DNA of 16,962 nt from a bacterium HR23 (lineage in GTDB: Bacteria; Chloroflexota; Dehalococcoidia; Lucifugimonadales; HRBIN23). Shown piece by piece: positions 6,782 through 12,679 of this stretch (the stretch's first letter is position 1; every line of letters begins with the position of its first letter). The notes under the pieces are model-generated. The model did no database searches and was not told where the DNA came from. It saw only the letters and a list, made by a program, of their open reading frames with translations. Location: contig BEHZ01000022.1 of assembly GCA_002923335.1 (NCBI GenBank), positions 1 through 16,962 on the forward strand. Direction: 5' to 3'. The position numbers were made by a program, and so were the translations under genes.

Positions 6782-7509
6782 TGCTGGCCTCCTGGGGGAA
6801 GGCTGGCAGAGCCTTGCCCCATGCTCGCCTTGAGCGCAGACAGTTCCTGCTCCACGTTCTGCTGGGCGGTGAGGCGGGCCAACTCCTGCCCCACCGGGTC
6901 GCCCAGTTTGCTGAAGTCTTCCAGCACCCCCACCCGGGCCAGTTCGTCAATCGCGCTGGCACGGGCCCGCATCTCCTCGGTTCGGCGCTGGGCACGCTCC
7001 ACTGCCGCACCCACATCTGCCATCTCCTCCCCCAGCCCCGACATAGCCTCCCCAATGCGCACCTGGGCCTCCGCAGCGGTGTATTGCGCCTTGATCAGCT
7101 CCTTCTGGGTGCGAAAAGCCTCCACCTTGGCCGATAGGCGTTGCTCCGCCAAAGTGAGCCGCTCCTGCTCCTGCTGAAGGCGGGCAATTTGCTCCTCCAG
7201 CCCCTGCACCTGCTGGAGGGCCATATGCTTCTTCTGGAGAGCGAGACGGGCCAGGTCCTCCCGCCCCAGGGCAAGGGCCTGGCGGGCCTGCTCATCCAGT
7301 TTGGGAAGTTGCTGACGCACCTGCTCCGCCTGAAACTCCAGGCGTCGGCGGGCAGTTACCACCTCCACAATGCCTTGCTTCACCTTCCGCAGGAGTTCCA
7401 GTTGGCGCTCGTAGGCATAGTCCAGGGTCTCCCGGGGGTCCTCCGCCCGCTCCAGGAGACGGCTCAACTTGGCCCGCACCATAGTGGTAAAGCGTGAGAC
7501 GAGACCCAT
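6778..7509 (-). CDS. pspA: PspA/IM30 (Vipp1) family membrane-stress protein
   Basis: PspA is a peripheral membrane protein of the bacterial ESCRT-III-like family that oligomerises on and stabilises damaged cytoplasmic membranes. The 243-residue product begins MGLVSRFTTMVRAKLSRLLERAEDPRETLDYAYERQ. This is the amphipathic helix 0 plus the EDP-LDYAYE motif typical of the family. A long coiled coil follows (about 35-185), rich in Q, E, R and L. The C-terminal part (SAIDELARVGVLED and onward) resembles many Chloroflexota and actinobacterial members. The start is ATG 7509 with GGAGGGAGCG directly upstream. It is translationally coupled to pspAA. No PspF, PspB or PspC gene is present, so control must differ from the enterobacterial system. 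Confidence 0.93.
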   Translation of the reverse strand: MGLVSRFTTMVRAKLSRLLERAEDPRETLDYAYERQLELLRKVKQGIVEVVTARRRLEFQAEQVRQQLPKLDEQARQALALGREDLARLALQKKHMALQQVQGLEEQIARLQQEQERLTLAEQRLSAKVEAFRTQKELIKAQYTAAEAQVRIGEAMSGLGEEMADVGAAVERAQRRTEEMRARASAIDELARVGVLEDFSKLGDPVGQELARLTAQQNVEQELSALKASMGQGSASLPPGGQQ

Positions 7510-7519
7510 CGCTCCCTCC

Positions 7520-7554
7520 TGCCCCTATCATGCCCCAAGAGGCCGATAGGGGCA
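7520..7554. repeat. Perfect 10-bp inverted repeat in the pspA/ThDP-enzyme intergenic region
   Basis: TGCCCCTATC (7520-7529) and GATAGGGGCA (7545-7554) are exact reverse complements with a 15-base spacer. One arm ends against the ribosome-binding site of pspA. It could be an operator. If transcription starts further upstream, it could instead be an RNA hairpin next to the pspA start. The right arm's AGGGGC can also pair with GCCCCT at 7567-7572. Confidence 0.6.
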
Positions 7555-7555
7555 A
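7527..7555 (-). promoter_or_regulatory. Candidate pspA promoter overlapping an inverted repeat
   Basis: On the minus strand TTGCCC (7555-7550) and CATGAT (7532-7527) are 17 bases apart, each matching the sigma-A consensus at four of six positions. The -35 overlaps one arm and the -10 overlaps the other arm of the perfect inverted repeat at 7520-7554. A weak core promoter with operator-like symmetry would suit a stress-inducible gene. No experiment is implied; this is read from motifs only. Confidence 0.35.
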
Positions 7556-7579
7556 GGGGAGGCCTCGCCCCTGCAGGTA

Positions 7580-7588
7580 TGCTATAGT
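7580..7588 (+). promoter_or_regulatory. Extended -10 promoter of the ThDP enzyme gene
   Basis: TGC followed by TATAGT (7583-7588) fits an extended -10 element, and no good -35 hexamer is present at the right distance. The predicted start of transcription is near 7595, inside the palindrome at 7592-7603. That leaves a leader of about 30 bases with the ribosome-binding site AAGGAGG at 7611-7617. Confidence 0.45.
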
Positions 7589-7591
7589 AGG

Positions 7592-7603
7592 GCAAGGCCT
7601 TGC
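7592..7603. promoter_or_regulatory. 12-bp palindrome, candidate repressor operator
   Basis: GCAAGGCCTTGC is a perfect 12-base palindrome that sits over the predicted transcription start of the ThDP enzyme gene. It is flanked by two copies of the palindrome CTGCAG at 7571-7576 and 7605-7610. The position just downstream of the -10 element is typical for a dimeric repressor. No regulator gene is nearby, so the cognate protein is unknown. Confidence 0.4.
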
Positions 7604-7625
7604 ACTGCAGAAGGAGGTCGCTGTT

Positions 7626-9275
7626 ATGAAAGGCTCGGCCGCCATTGCCACCATTCTGAAGATGGAAGGGGTGGAGTTCATCACTTGCTACCCGACCAAT
7701 CCCCTTATTGAGGCGTGTGCCTCGGTGGGGATTCGCCCCATCCTGGCCCGCAACGAGCGCGTCGCCGTGAACATCGCCGACGGCTTCAGCCGAGCCACCT
7801 TTGGACGGCGCATCGGGGTTACATGTATGCAGTATGGGCCAGGGGTGGAAAACGCCTTCCCCGGCGTGGCCCAGGCATATACCGATAACGTGCCCCTGCT
7901 GATGCTCCCCGGCGCCTACGAGCGTGCCCGCCAGGGCGTCCCCCCCAACTTTATCTCCTCCCGCTCCTACCACTTCGTCTCCAAGTGGGCCGAGAACGTG
8001 AACTCCGCAGACCGCATCCCCCAAATGCTCCGTCGGGCCTTCACCCTCCTGCGAAGTGGACGGCCAGGGCCGGTGGTGCTGGAGGTGCCAGCCGATGTGG
8101 CCAACGAAGAGGTGCGGGAGGAGGCTTTCCACTATGCACCCGTCAAGGGCTGGCGCCCCGCCGCCGACCCCCAGGATGTTCAGCAGGCGGTGCAGGCTAT
8201 CCTCTCAGCCAAAGCCCCGGTGATTATGGCCGGCCAGGGTGTGCTCTATGCGGAGGCGTGGGACGAACTGCGGGACCTGGCGGAGCGTTTGGAAATCCCT
8301 GTCTTCACCACCCTGAACGGCAAGAGCGCCTTCCCCGAAGACCATCCCCTTGCCCTCGGATGCGGGGGGCGCTCCGTTCCCCTGCCCGTGGCCCACTTCC
8401 TCCGCAAGGCCGACCTGGTCATTGGCATCGGCACGAGTTTTACCCGCTCTGCCTATATCGTGCCCATTCCCCCGGGCAAGACCCTGCTCCAGATAACCAT
8501 CAGCGAAGACGACATCAATAAAGACTACCCCATTGACCTGGCAGTCATAGGGGATGTGAAGGTTGCCCTACGTCAGATGCTCCAGGAGGTTCAGCGCCTC
8601 CTCTCCGGCGGGAGGCGGGGCGACGGCAAAGTCAAAGCCGAGGTAGCCACGGTCAAGCAGGAATACCTGAGGGCCTGGCTTCCCCGCCTCACCTCCGACG
8701 ACCTGCCCATTAGCCCCTTCCGGGTTATTTGGGACCTGATGCATACCCTGGACCGCCGGCGGGCCATCGTTACCCACGACGCCGGCTACCCCCGAGACCA
8801 GATGACCGCCTTCTACGAGGCGCTCATCCCCCGGGGCTACATCGGTTGGGGGAAGAGCACCCAACTGGGCACCGGCTTGGGGCTGGCCATGGGGGCCAAA
8901 CTCGCCCATCCGGATAAGGTCGTTGTGAACCTGATGGGCGACGCCGCCTTCGGCATGGTGGGCATGGATGTGGAGACCGCGGTGCGTGAGCGCATCCCCA
9001 TCCTGACCATCGTGATGGACAACCAGGGGATGAGCGGATATGAGCGCTATCTGCCCACCGCCCTCTCCCGCTATCAGACCACCAACCTGAGCGGGGACTA
9101 CGCCAAGGTGGCCGAGGGGCTGGGGGCCTGGGCGGAGAGGGTGGAGCGCCCCCAGGATATCGTGCCTGCCCTGCGGCGGGCCATCGCCGTTACCGAAGGA
9201 GGTCGCCCCGCTTTCCTCCACATCCTCACCCGCAAAGAGCCTATCTTCCCCCAGGGGGAGGCGAGGGCTTCCTAG
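7626..9275 (+). CDS. Thiamine diphosphate-dependent enzyme (acetolactate synthase-like superfamily)
   Basis: This 549-residue protein has the three-domain ThDP fold (PYR, central, PP) of the acetolactate synthase / 2-oxo-acid decarboxylase superfamily. The PYR domain includes E44 in ARNERVAVNIADGFSRAT, the likely catalytic Glu that activates the cofactor, and CMQYGPGVENAF. The PP domain carries the Mg-ThDP motif GDAAFG (438-443) through N466 in MDNQGMSGYE. FAD-site features of true acetolactate synthases are not evident and no regulatory subunit is adjacent, so branched-chain amino acid synthesis is unlikely. Decarboxylase, lyase or ligase activity on an unknown 2-oxo acid is possible. The start is ATG 7626, with AAGGAGG 8 bases upstream. 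The open frame extends upstream to 7494, but that part is non-coding. Its stop shares a CTAG with the convergent Ldh gene. Confidence 0.85.
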   Translation: MKGSAAIATILKMEGVEFITCYPTNPLIEACASVGIRPILARNERVAVNIADGFSRATFGRRIGVTCMQYGPGVENAFPGVAQAYTDNVPLLMLPGAYERARQGVPPNFISSRSYHFVSKWAENVNSADRIPQMLRRAFTLLRSGRPGPVVLEVPADVANEEVREEAFHYAPVKGWRPAADPQDVQQAVQAILSAKAPVIMAGQGVLYAEAWDELRDLAERLEIPVFTTLNGKSAFPEDHPLALGCGGRSVPLPVAHFLRKADLVIGIGTSFTRSAYIVPIPPGKTLLQITISEDDINKDYPIDLAVIGDVKVALRQMLQEVQRLLSGGRRGDGKVKAEVATVKQEYLRAWLPRLTSDDLPISPFRVIWDLMHTLDRRRAIVTHDAGYPRDQMTAFYEALIPRGYIGWGKSTQLGTGLGLAMGAKLAHPDKVVVNLMGDAAFGMVGMDVETAVRERIPILTIVMDNQGMSGYERYLPTALSRYQTTNLSGDYAKVAEGLGAWAERVERPQDIVPALRRAIAVTEGGRPAFLHILTRKEPIFPQGEARAS

Positions 9276-10354
9276 CCCTCTAGGGTATAGGGAATGCCCA
9301 GTTCCCCGCAGATACTGCGGAACCACTGCACCACTTCAGGATGCAGAGGAATGCCCTTGACCCGGCGCTCCTGCTCCTCCTCCCACTCGGGCAGGCCGGC
9401 GTAGAGCACCCTCTGATAGCCGGGGGCAGGGGGCGTCTCCCGCAGGGTGCGGAGGAACTCGTCCATCTCGTCTTTGAAGCGTTCCACAGGCGTGAAGGCG
9501 TCAATGTTGATGGCAGCAACGAAGTGGTTGGCGGAGCCGCGCCCCAACTTGAAGCCGAAACCCGCCCCGGAAAGCACACCCCCCAGAATCTCCACCATGC
9601 ACGCCAGGCCATAGCCCTTGTGGGAACCCAGTTCCCGTGTGCTCCCAATGGGTAGGATGTAATATTTGTCGGGGACGGGGGTAGGCTCCAGAATCGGCTC
9701 GCCCCGCTCGTTGGCGATCATCCCCGGCGGGATAAGGGTGCCCAGCCGACGGGCCAGCCCCAGTTTGTTGTTGGCCACAATGGTCATGGCGGCATCGTAG
9801 ACAAAGGGGGGTTCCCGGCGGGCGGGCGCGGCGATGGCCAGCGGGTTGGTGCCCAGACGCGGCTCCCGCCCAAAGGTGGGTAGCATACTGGGGCCGGTGG
9901 CCGTCATACAGATGCCTATCATATCGTGGGGGAGGGCCAGCATGGCGTGGTAAGCCGCCATGCCCAGGTGCCGCCCGTTATGAATGGTTACCATCCCCAC
10001 CCCCGTCTCCTTCGCCTTGCGAATAGCGATCTGCATGGCCTTGGGCACCACCATAATGCCCAGACCAAAATCGGAATCGATGTTGGCGGTGGAAGGGGTC
10101 TCCCGGACGATGCGCCAGTTGGGGCGGGGGTTCAGGGTGCGGTTGGCGTAGCCCTGCACGTAGACACGGAGCATGTTGGAGACGCCGTGGGTGTCCACCC
10201 CCCGCAGGTCGGCGGAGACCAGCACATCCGCCCCGATGCGGGCGTCCTCCTCCGAGACGCCCATCTTGCGGAAGATGGCTTCCACTATCCCTCTGAGGTT
10301 CTCGTGGCGCACCCGAACAGCGATACTCTCCGGCACCTTGAAAATCTCTAGCAC
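9272..10354 (-). CDS. Ldh family oxidoreductase (malate/L-lactate dehydrogenase type, Ldh_2)
   Basis: This 360-residue NAD(P)-dependent dehydrogenase belongs to the Ldh_2 family, which also includes malate, ureidoglycolate, sulfolactate and diketogulonate enzymes. It is unrelated to classical lactate dehydrogenase. It shows LRGVDTHGV (50-58, H56), NGRHLG with H129 at the catalytic-His position, LGTNPLAIAAPA (168-178) and GSHKGYGLA (243-251). The substrate cannot be inferred. The start is GTG 10354, with AGAGGGGGG upstream. It lies 55 bases downstream of the luciferase-like gene on the same strand. A TATACT at 10396-10391 may give it its own transcript. Its stop TAG overlaps the stop of the ThDP gene, so both genes end on the same four bases. 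Confidence 0.9.
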   Translation of the reverse strand: MLEIFKVPESIAVRVRHENLRGIVEAIFRKMGVSEEDARIGADVLVSADLRGVDTHGVSNMLRVYVQGYANRTLNPRPNWRIVRETPSTANIDSDFGLGIMVVPKAMQIAIRKAKETGVGMVTIHNGRHLGMAAYHAMLALPHDMIGICMTATGPSMLPTFGREPRLGTNPLAIAAPARREPPFVYDAAMTIVANNKLGLARRLGTLIPPGMIANERGEPILEPTPVPDKYYILPIGSTRELGSHKGYGLACMVEILGGVLSGAGFGFKLGRGSANHFVAAINIDAFTPVERFKDEMDEFLRTLRETPPAPGYQRVLYAGLPEWEEEQERRVKGIPLHPEVVQWFRSICGELGIPYTLEG

Positions 10355-10390
10355 GCTGCCCCCCTCTTTTCAATCCGGTGTGTGCATCAT

Positions 10391-10396
10391 AGTATA
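10391..10396 (-). promoter_or_regulatory. Candidate -10 element of the Ldh-family gene
   Basis: TATACT on the minus strand lies about 37 bases before GTG 10354 in the short gap after the luciferase-like gene. No convincing -35 is present at 17 bases. The gene may equally be read through from upstream. Confidence 0.25.
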
Positions 10397-10409
10397 CAGG
10401 GCTTGGCTA

Positions 10410-11345
10410 TTAACTGAAGGCGGGCAAAACCTTGTCGGCGAAGGCCCGCAGCGCCTTCCAGTCAAAGGGCGCCCGCAGGGCGATGTTCACCTGACGGGCA
10501 CCCGCCGCGATATACTGGTGGATGCGCTCAATGGCTTCCTGGGGGGTGCCGGTGAGCATACCCCCCTCCCGTTCCTGTGCCTGAGCGCCCCACTGCTTCC
10601 GCAGGAAGTCCCGCTTGCGCTGGGCATCCGCCTCGTCAGCACCCATGTAGAACCCGATGTTCACGCTCCGGAAGATGCTAGAAGGCTCCCGCCCCTCTAC
10701 CCGACAGTATTCGTCCAGAATGGCGCACTTGCGGGCAAACTCCTCGGGGGACACATAGGGGCAGTTCCACCCGTCGGCGTAGCGGGCAGCGATGCGCAGG
10801 GTGCGTTGCTCACCCCGTCCCCCTACCCAAATGGGGAGGCGCGGCTGAAGAGGCTTAGGGTTGCAGTAGGCATTCACCACACGGAAATACTTGCCGTTGA
10901 AGGTGGTCGTCTCCCGGGTAAGGAGAGAGCGCACAATCTGGACACCCTCCTCCAGCATATCCAGGCGGATTTTGGGCGGGTGGAAGGTGTAGCCGTAGGC
11001 GATGTATTCCATCTCGTGCCAGCCTGCCCCCAGGCCGAGAGTCAGACGGCCCTTGCTGATGTGGTCAATGGTGCAGGCTGCCTTGGCGATGAGACCGGGG
11101 TTGCGATAGCCCACATTCATCACCAGGCATCCGATACGCACGTGGCGGGTCTCCATGGCCAGAGCGGTAAGGATGGAGACGGTTTCAAAAGCGGGGTGGG
11201 TGCCGTCCACCGGCGGGGCCTCATACATATGGTCCCATACAGAGAGCCACGAGAAGCCCGCCTGGTCCGCCCACCGCCAGACCCGGCGCAGTTCCCGGTA
11301 GGTGGCGTCCTGCTGGCCCGTGTGAATGCCGATAGGGAGGCGCAC
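10410..11345 (-). CDS. LLM class (luciferase-like) flavin/F420-dependent oxidoreductase
   Basis: This 311-residue bacterial-luciferase-fold TIM-barrel enzyme uses reduced F420 or FMN; sequence alone does not decide which. Family blocks are the N-terminal barrel strand with WADQAGFSWLSVWDHM, then TVSILTALAMETRHVRIGCLVMNVGYRNPGLIAKAACTID (given here only as a landmark in part: RHVRIGCLV), SKGRLTLGLGAGWHEMEY, and the C-terminal RLPIWVGGRGEQRTLRIAARYADGWN. The start is GTG 11345 because CAGGAGGAAAACC lies just upstream. An in-frame start at 11390 would add 15 residues outside the fold. It is the first gene of a minus-strand pair with the Ldh-family gene. The reaction is unknown; related proteins act on diverse small hydride acceptors. 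Confidence 0.88.
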   Translation of the reverse strand: MRLPIGIHTGQQDATYRELRRVWRWADQAGFSWLSVWDHMYEAPPVDGTHPAFETVSILTALAMETRHVRIGCLVMNVGYRNPGLIAKAACTIDHISKGRLTLGLGAGWHEMEYIAYGYTFHPPKIRLDMLEEGVQIVRSLLTRETTTFNGKYFRVVNAYCNPKPLQPRLPIWVGGRGEQRTLRIAARYADGWNCPYVSPEEFARKCAILDEYCRVEGREPSSIFRSVNIGFYMGADEADAQRKRDFLRKQWGAQAQEREGGMLTGTPQEAIERIHQYIAAGARQVNIALRAPFDWKALRAFADKVLPAFS

Positions 11346-11374
11346 GGTTTTCCTCCTGCGGAGTGGTCTTCCGC

Positions 11375-11403
11375 ATGGTAAACACACCAACGGAGAAAGT
11401 AAA
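11375..11403 (-). promoter_or_regulatory. Promoter of the luciferase-like gene with leader hairpin
   Basis: On the minus strand TTTACT (11403-11398) and TACCAT (11380-11375) are 17 bases apart, each matching at four of six positions. Between the predicted start and GTG 11345, TGCGGA and TCCGCA can form a 6-bp stem with a 7-base loop that ends against the AGGAGG ribosome-binding site. The remaining gap to the SRP promoter holds a CAGGGG/CCCCTG hairpin (11442-11459) of unknown meaning. Confidence 0.4.
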
Positions 11404-11495
11404 GACCGTGGGGATGTCTACCACAGGGACCTGGCAGGGCGCAGGGGGCCACGCCCCTGTTGAGTTTGGCGGGCCGCCTGACAAGCCAAAGGGTG

Positions 11496-11524
11496 TTGAC
11501 ATGAACATGACACCCTGTTACAGT
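11496..11524 (+). promoter_or_regulatory. Sigma-A promoter of the SRP RNA gene
   Basis: A perfect TTGACA (11496-11501) is followed after 17 bases by TACAGT (11519-11524). Transcription is predicted at about 11531. That is exactly the first base of the terminal SRP helix, so sequence and RNA structure agree on this promoter. Confidence 0.75.
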
Positions 11525-11530
11525 AAGGGT

Positions 11531-11807
11531 GGCCGTGCTAGACGGGGAGTTGGCGGTGCCCTGCACCCGCAATCCGCCATAGCGGGGTCGAACTCCCCCT
11601 TGCGGGCTGGCCTGTGGGCCTCTGGGCCCCTCTGGAGGGCGTGGAAGGTCGGGTCCTGCGCGGCAGAGGACTGCGAACCCCGCCAGGCCCGGAAGGGAGC
11701 AACGGTAAGCAGATACCCTGTGCGCCGTAGGGGTGCCTGGCTGGAGCCGTCCAGGGGCCTAAGCCCGTGAGCCACGCTCAAGAGGGGGTGCACGGCCGAC
11801 TTCTTTT
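11531..11807 (+). ncRNA. ffs: Signal recognition particle RNA, large bacterial type with Alu domain
   Basis: This RNA scaffolds the SRP with Ffh and directs ribosomes making membrane proteins to FtsY. The ends pair: GGCCGTGC (11531-11538) with GCACGGCC (11790-11797). The 5' part matches the Alu domain seen in Bacillus and Thermus (GCCGTGCTAGACGGGG, GGTGCCCTG, ATCCGCCATAGCGGGGTCGAA). The Ffh-binding helix 8 is clear, with CCAGG (11683-11687), CCC/GGG closing a GGAA tetraloop at 11691-11694, and the opposing AGCA (11698-11701). GGGTCCTGCGC and the 3' strand GCCGTAGGGGTGCCTGG are also conserved. The T-rich TTCTTTT at 11801-11807 marks the end. The RNA is about 270 bases long. The next gene starts 13 bases later, so some read-through into it is possible. 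Confidence 0.93.
11790..11807 (+). terminator. 3' end and probable terminator of the SRP RNA
   Basis: The closing strand of the terminal SRP helix (11790-11797) is followed by GAC and then TTCTTTT. The end helix plus this T-rich run would act as an intrinsic-type terminator or processing point. Confidence 0.5.
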
Positions 11808-11819
11808 GCGAGGTGGGCC

Positions 11820-12662
11820 GTGAAAGCCATTGACGTCCATGTCCACGTCCCTCGCCAGCCGGGGCTTCCCCCTACCCGCCTCTCCGAGGCCATGCGCCGT
11901 TACTTCCGGGCCGGTCCCCCGCCTCCGGATGCAGACGCTATGGCCAACCAGTATAAGGGGTGGGACATTATGGGGGTGCTCCTGACCGTGGATAACGAGA
12001 CCACCACCGGCGAGCCGCCCGACAGCAACGACTACATCGCCTCCATCGTCAAGAAGTATCCCCAGCAGTTTATTGGCTTCGTGGGCGTAGACCCCTGGAA
12101 AGGCAAGCGGGCTGTCCAGGAACTGGAGCGGGGCGTGAAGCAACTAGGCCTGCGAGGGCTGAAACTCCACCCCAACAGCCAGGCTTTCTTCCCCAACGAC
12201 CCCCGCTTCTACCCCCTCTATGACGCCGCCCGTGGCCTGGGCGTCCCCGTCCTTTTCCACACCGGGCACGCCGGGGCCGGCGCAGGGCTCCCCGGCGGAG
12301 CCCGCATCAAACTGAAGTATAGCAACCCCCTCCATATTGACGACATGGCCGCCGACTTCCCCGACCTCACCATCATCATGGCCCACCCCGGCTGGCCCTG
12401 GCAGGAGGAACAGATAGCGGTCGCCATCCATAAGGCCAATGTGTTCATTGACCTCTCGGGCTGGGCTCCCCGGTATTTCCCGGAAAGCCTGGTGCGGGAG
12501 ATCAGCACCCGTTTGCAGGACAAGGTGCTCTTTGGCTCCGATTACCCTCTCATCACCCCGGAGCGCTGGATGCGGGAGTTTGAGCAACTCCCCATCAAGG
12601 ACGAGGTGCGCCCCAAGGTGCTCCTGGAGAACGCCCGGAGGGCCCTGAAATTGGCGTCCTAG
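11820..12662 (+). CDS. Amidohydrolase family protein (ACMSD/Amidohydrolase_2 type)
   Basis: This 280-residue metal-dependent TIM-barrel enzyme belongs to the amidohydrolase-2 group, which contains many non-oxidative decarboxylases as well as hydrolases. It shows the metal-binding HxH in IDVHVHV (H7, H9), LKLHP (H117), FHTGH (H147), the fourth-site MAHPGWPW (H189) and the catalytic aspartate D241 in FGSDYP. The set is complete and the length normal, but the substrate is unknown. The start is GTG 11820 with GAGGTG a few bases upstream. It lies directly behind the SRP RNA, and the rsmA coding sequence begins within about 20 bases of its stop. Its proximity to the ThDP, Ldh and luciferase-like genes hints at shared catabolism, but the SRP gene and opposite strands separate them. 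Confidence 0.88.
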   Translation: MKAIDVHVHVPRQPGLPPTRLSEAMRRYFRAGPPPPDADAMANQYKGWDIMGVLLTVDNETTTGEPPDSNDYIASIVKKYPQQFIGFVGVDPWKGKRAVQELERGVKQLGLRGLKLHPNSQAFFPNDPRFYPLYDAARGLGVPVLFHTGHAGAGAGLPGGARIKLKYSNPLHIDDMAADFPDLTIIMAHPGWPWQEEQIAVAIHKANVFIDLSGWAPRYFPESLVREISTRLQDKVLFGSDYPLITPERWMREFEQLPIKDEVRPKVLLENARRALKLAS

Positions 12663-12679
12663 CCCCCCTTTCTCCCCCC

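Noticed and set aside
7494..7625. N-terminal extension of the ThDP enzyme
   Set aside because: The extension would overlap pspA and the regulatory region; ATG 7626 has an ideal ribosome-binding site and the homologous N-terminus.
8568..9326. A 252-residue minus-strand frame opposite the ThDP enzyme gene
   Set aside because: It is antisense to the cofactor-binding domain and His/Gly-rich without motifs.
10173..11381. A 402-residue plus-strand open frame spanning two minus-strand genes
   Set aside because: It crosses the Ldh/luciferase-like gene boundary and shows no domain; both real genes have ribosome-binding sites and conserved motifs.
11363..11793. Short protein frames over 11363-11770 and 11518-11793
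   Set aside because: The sequence is the SRP RNA and its upstream region; RNA structure explains it fully.
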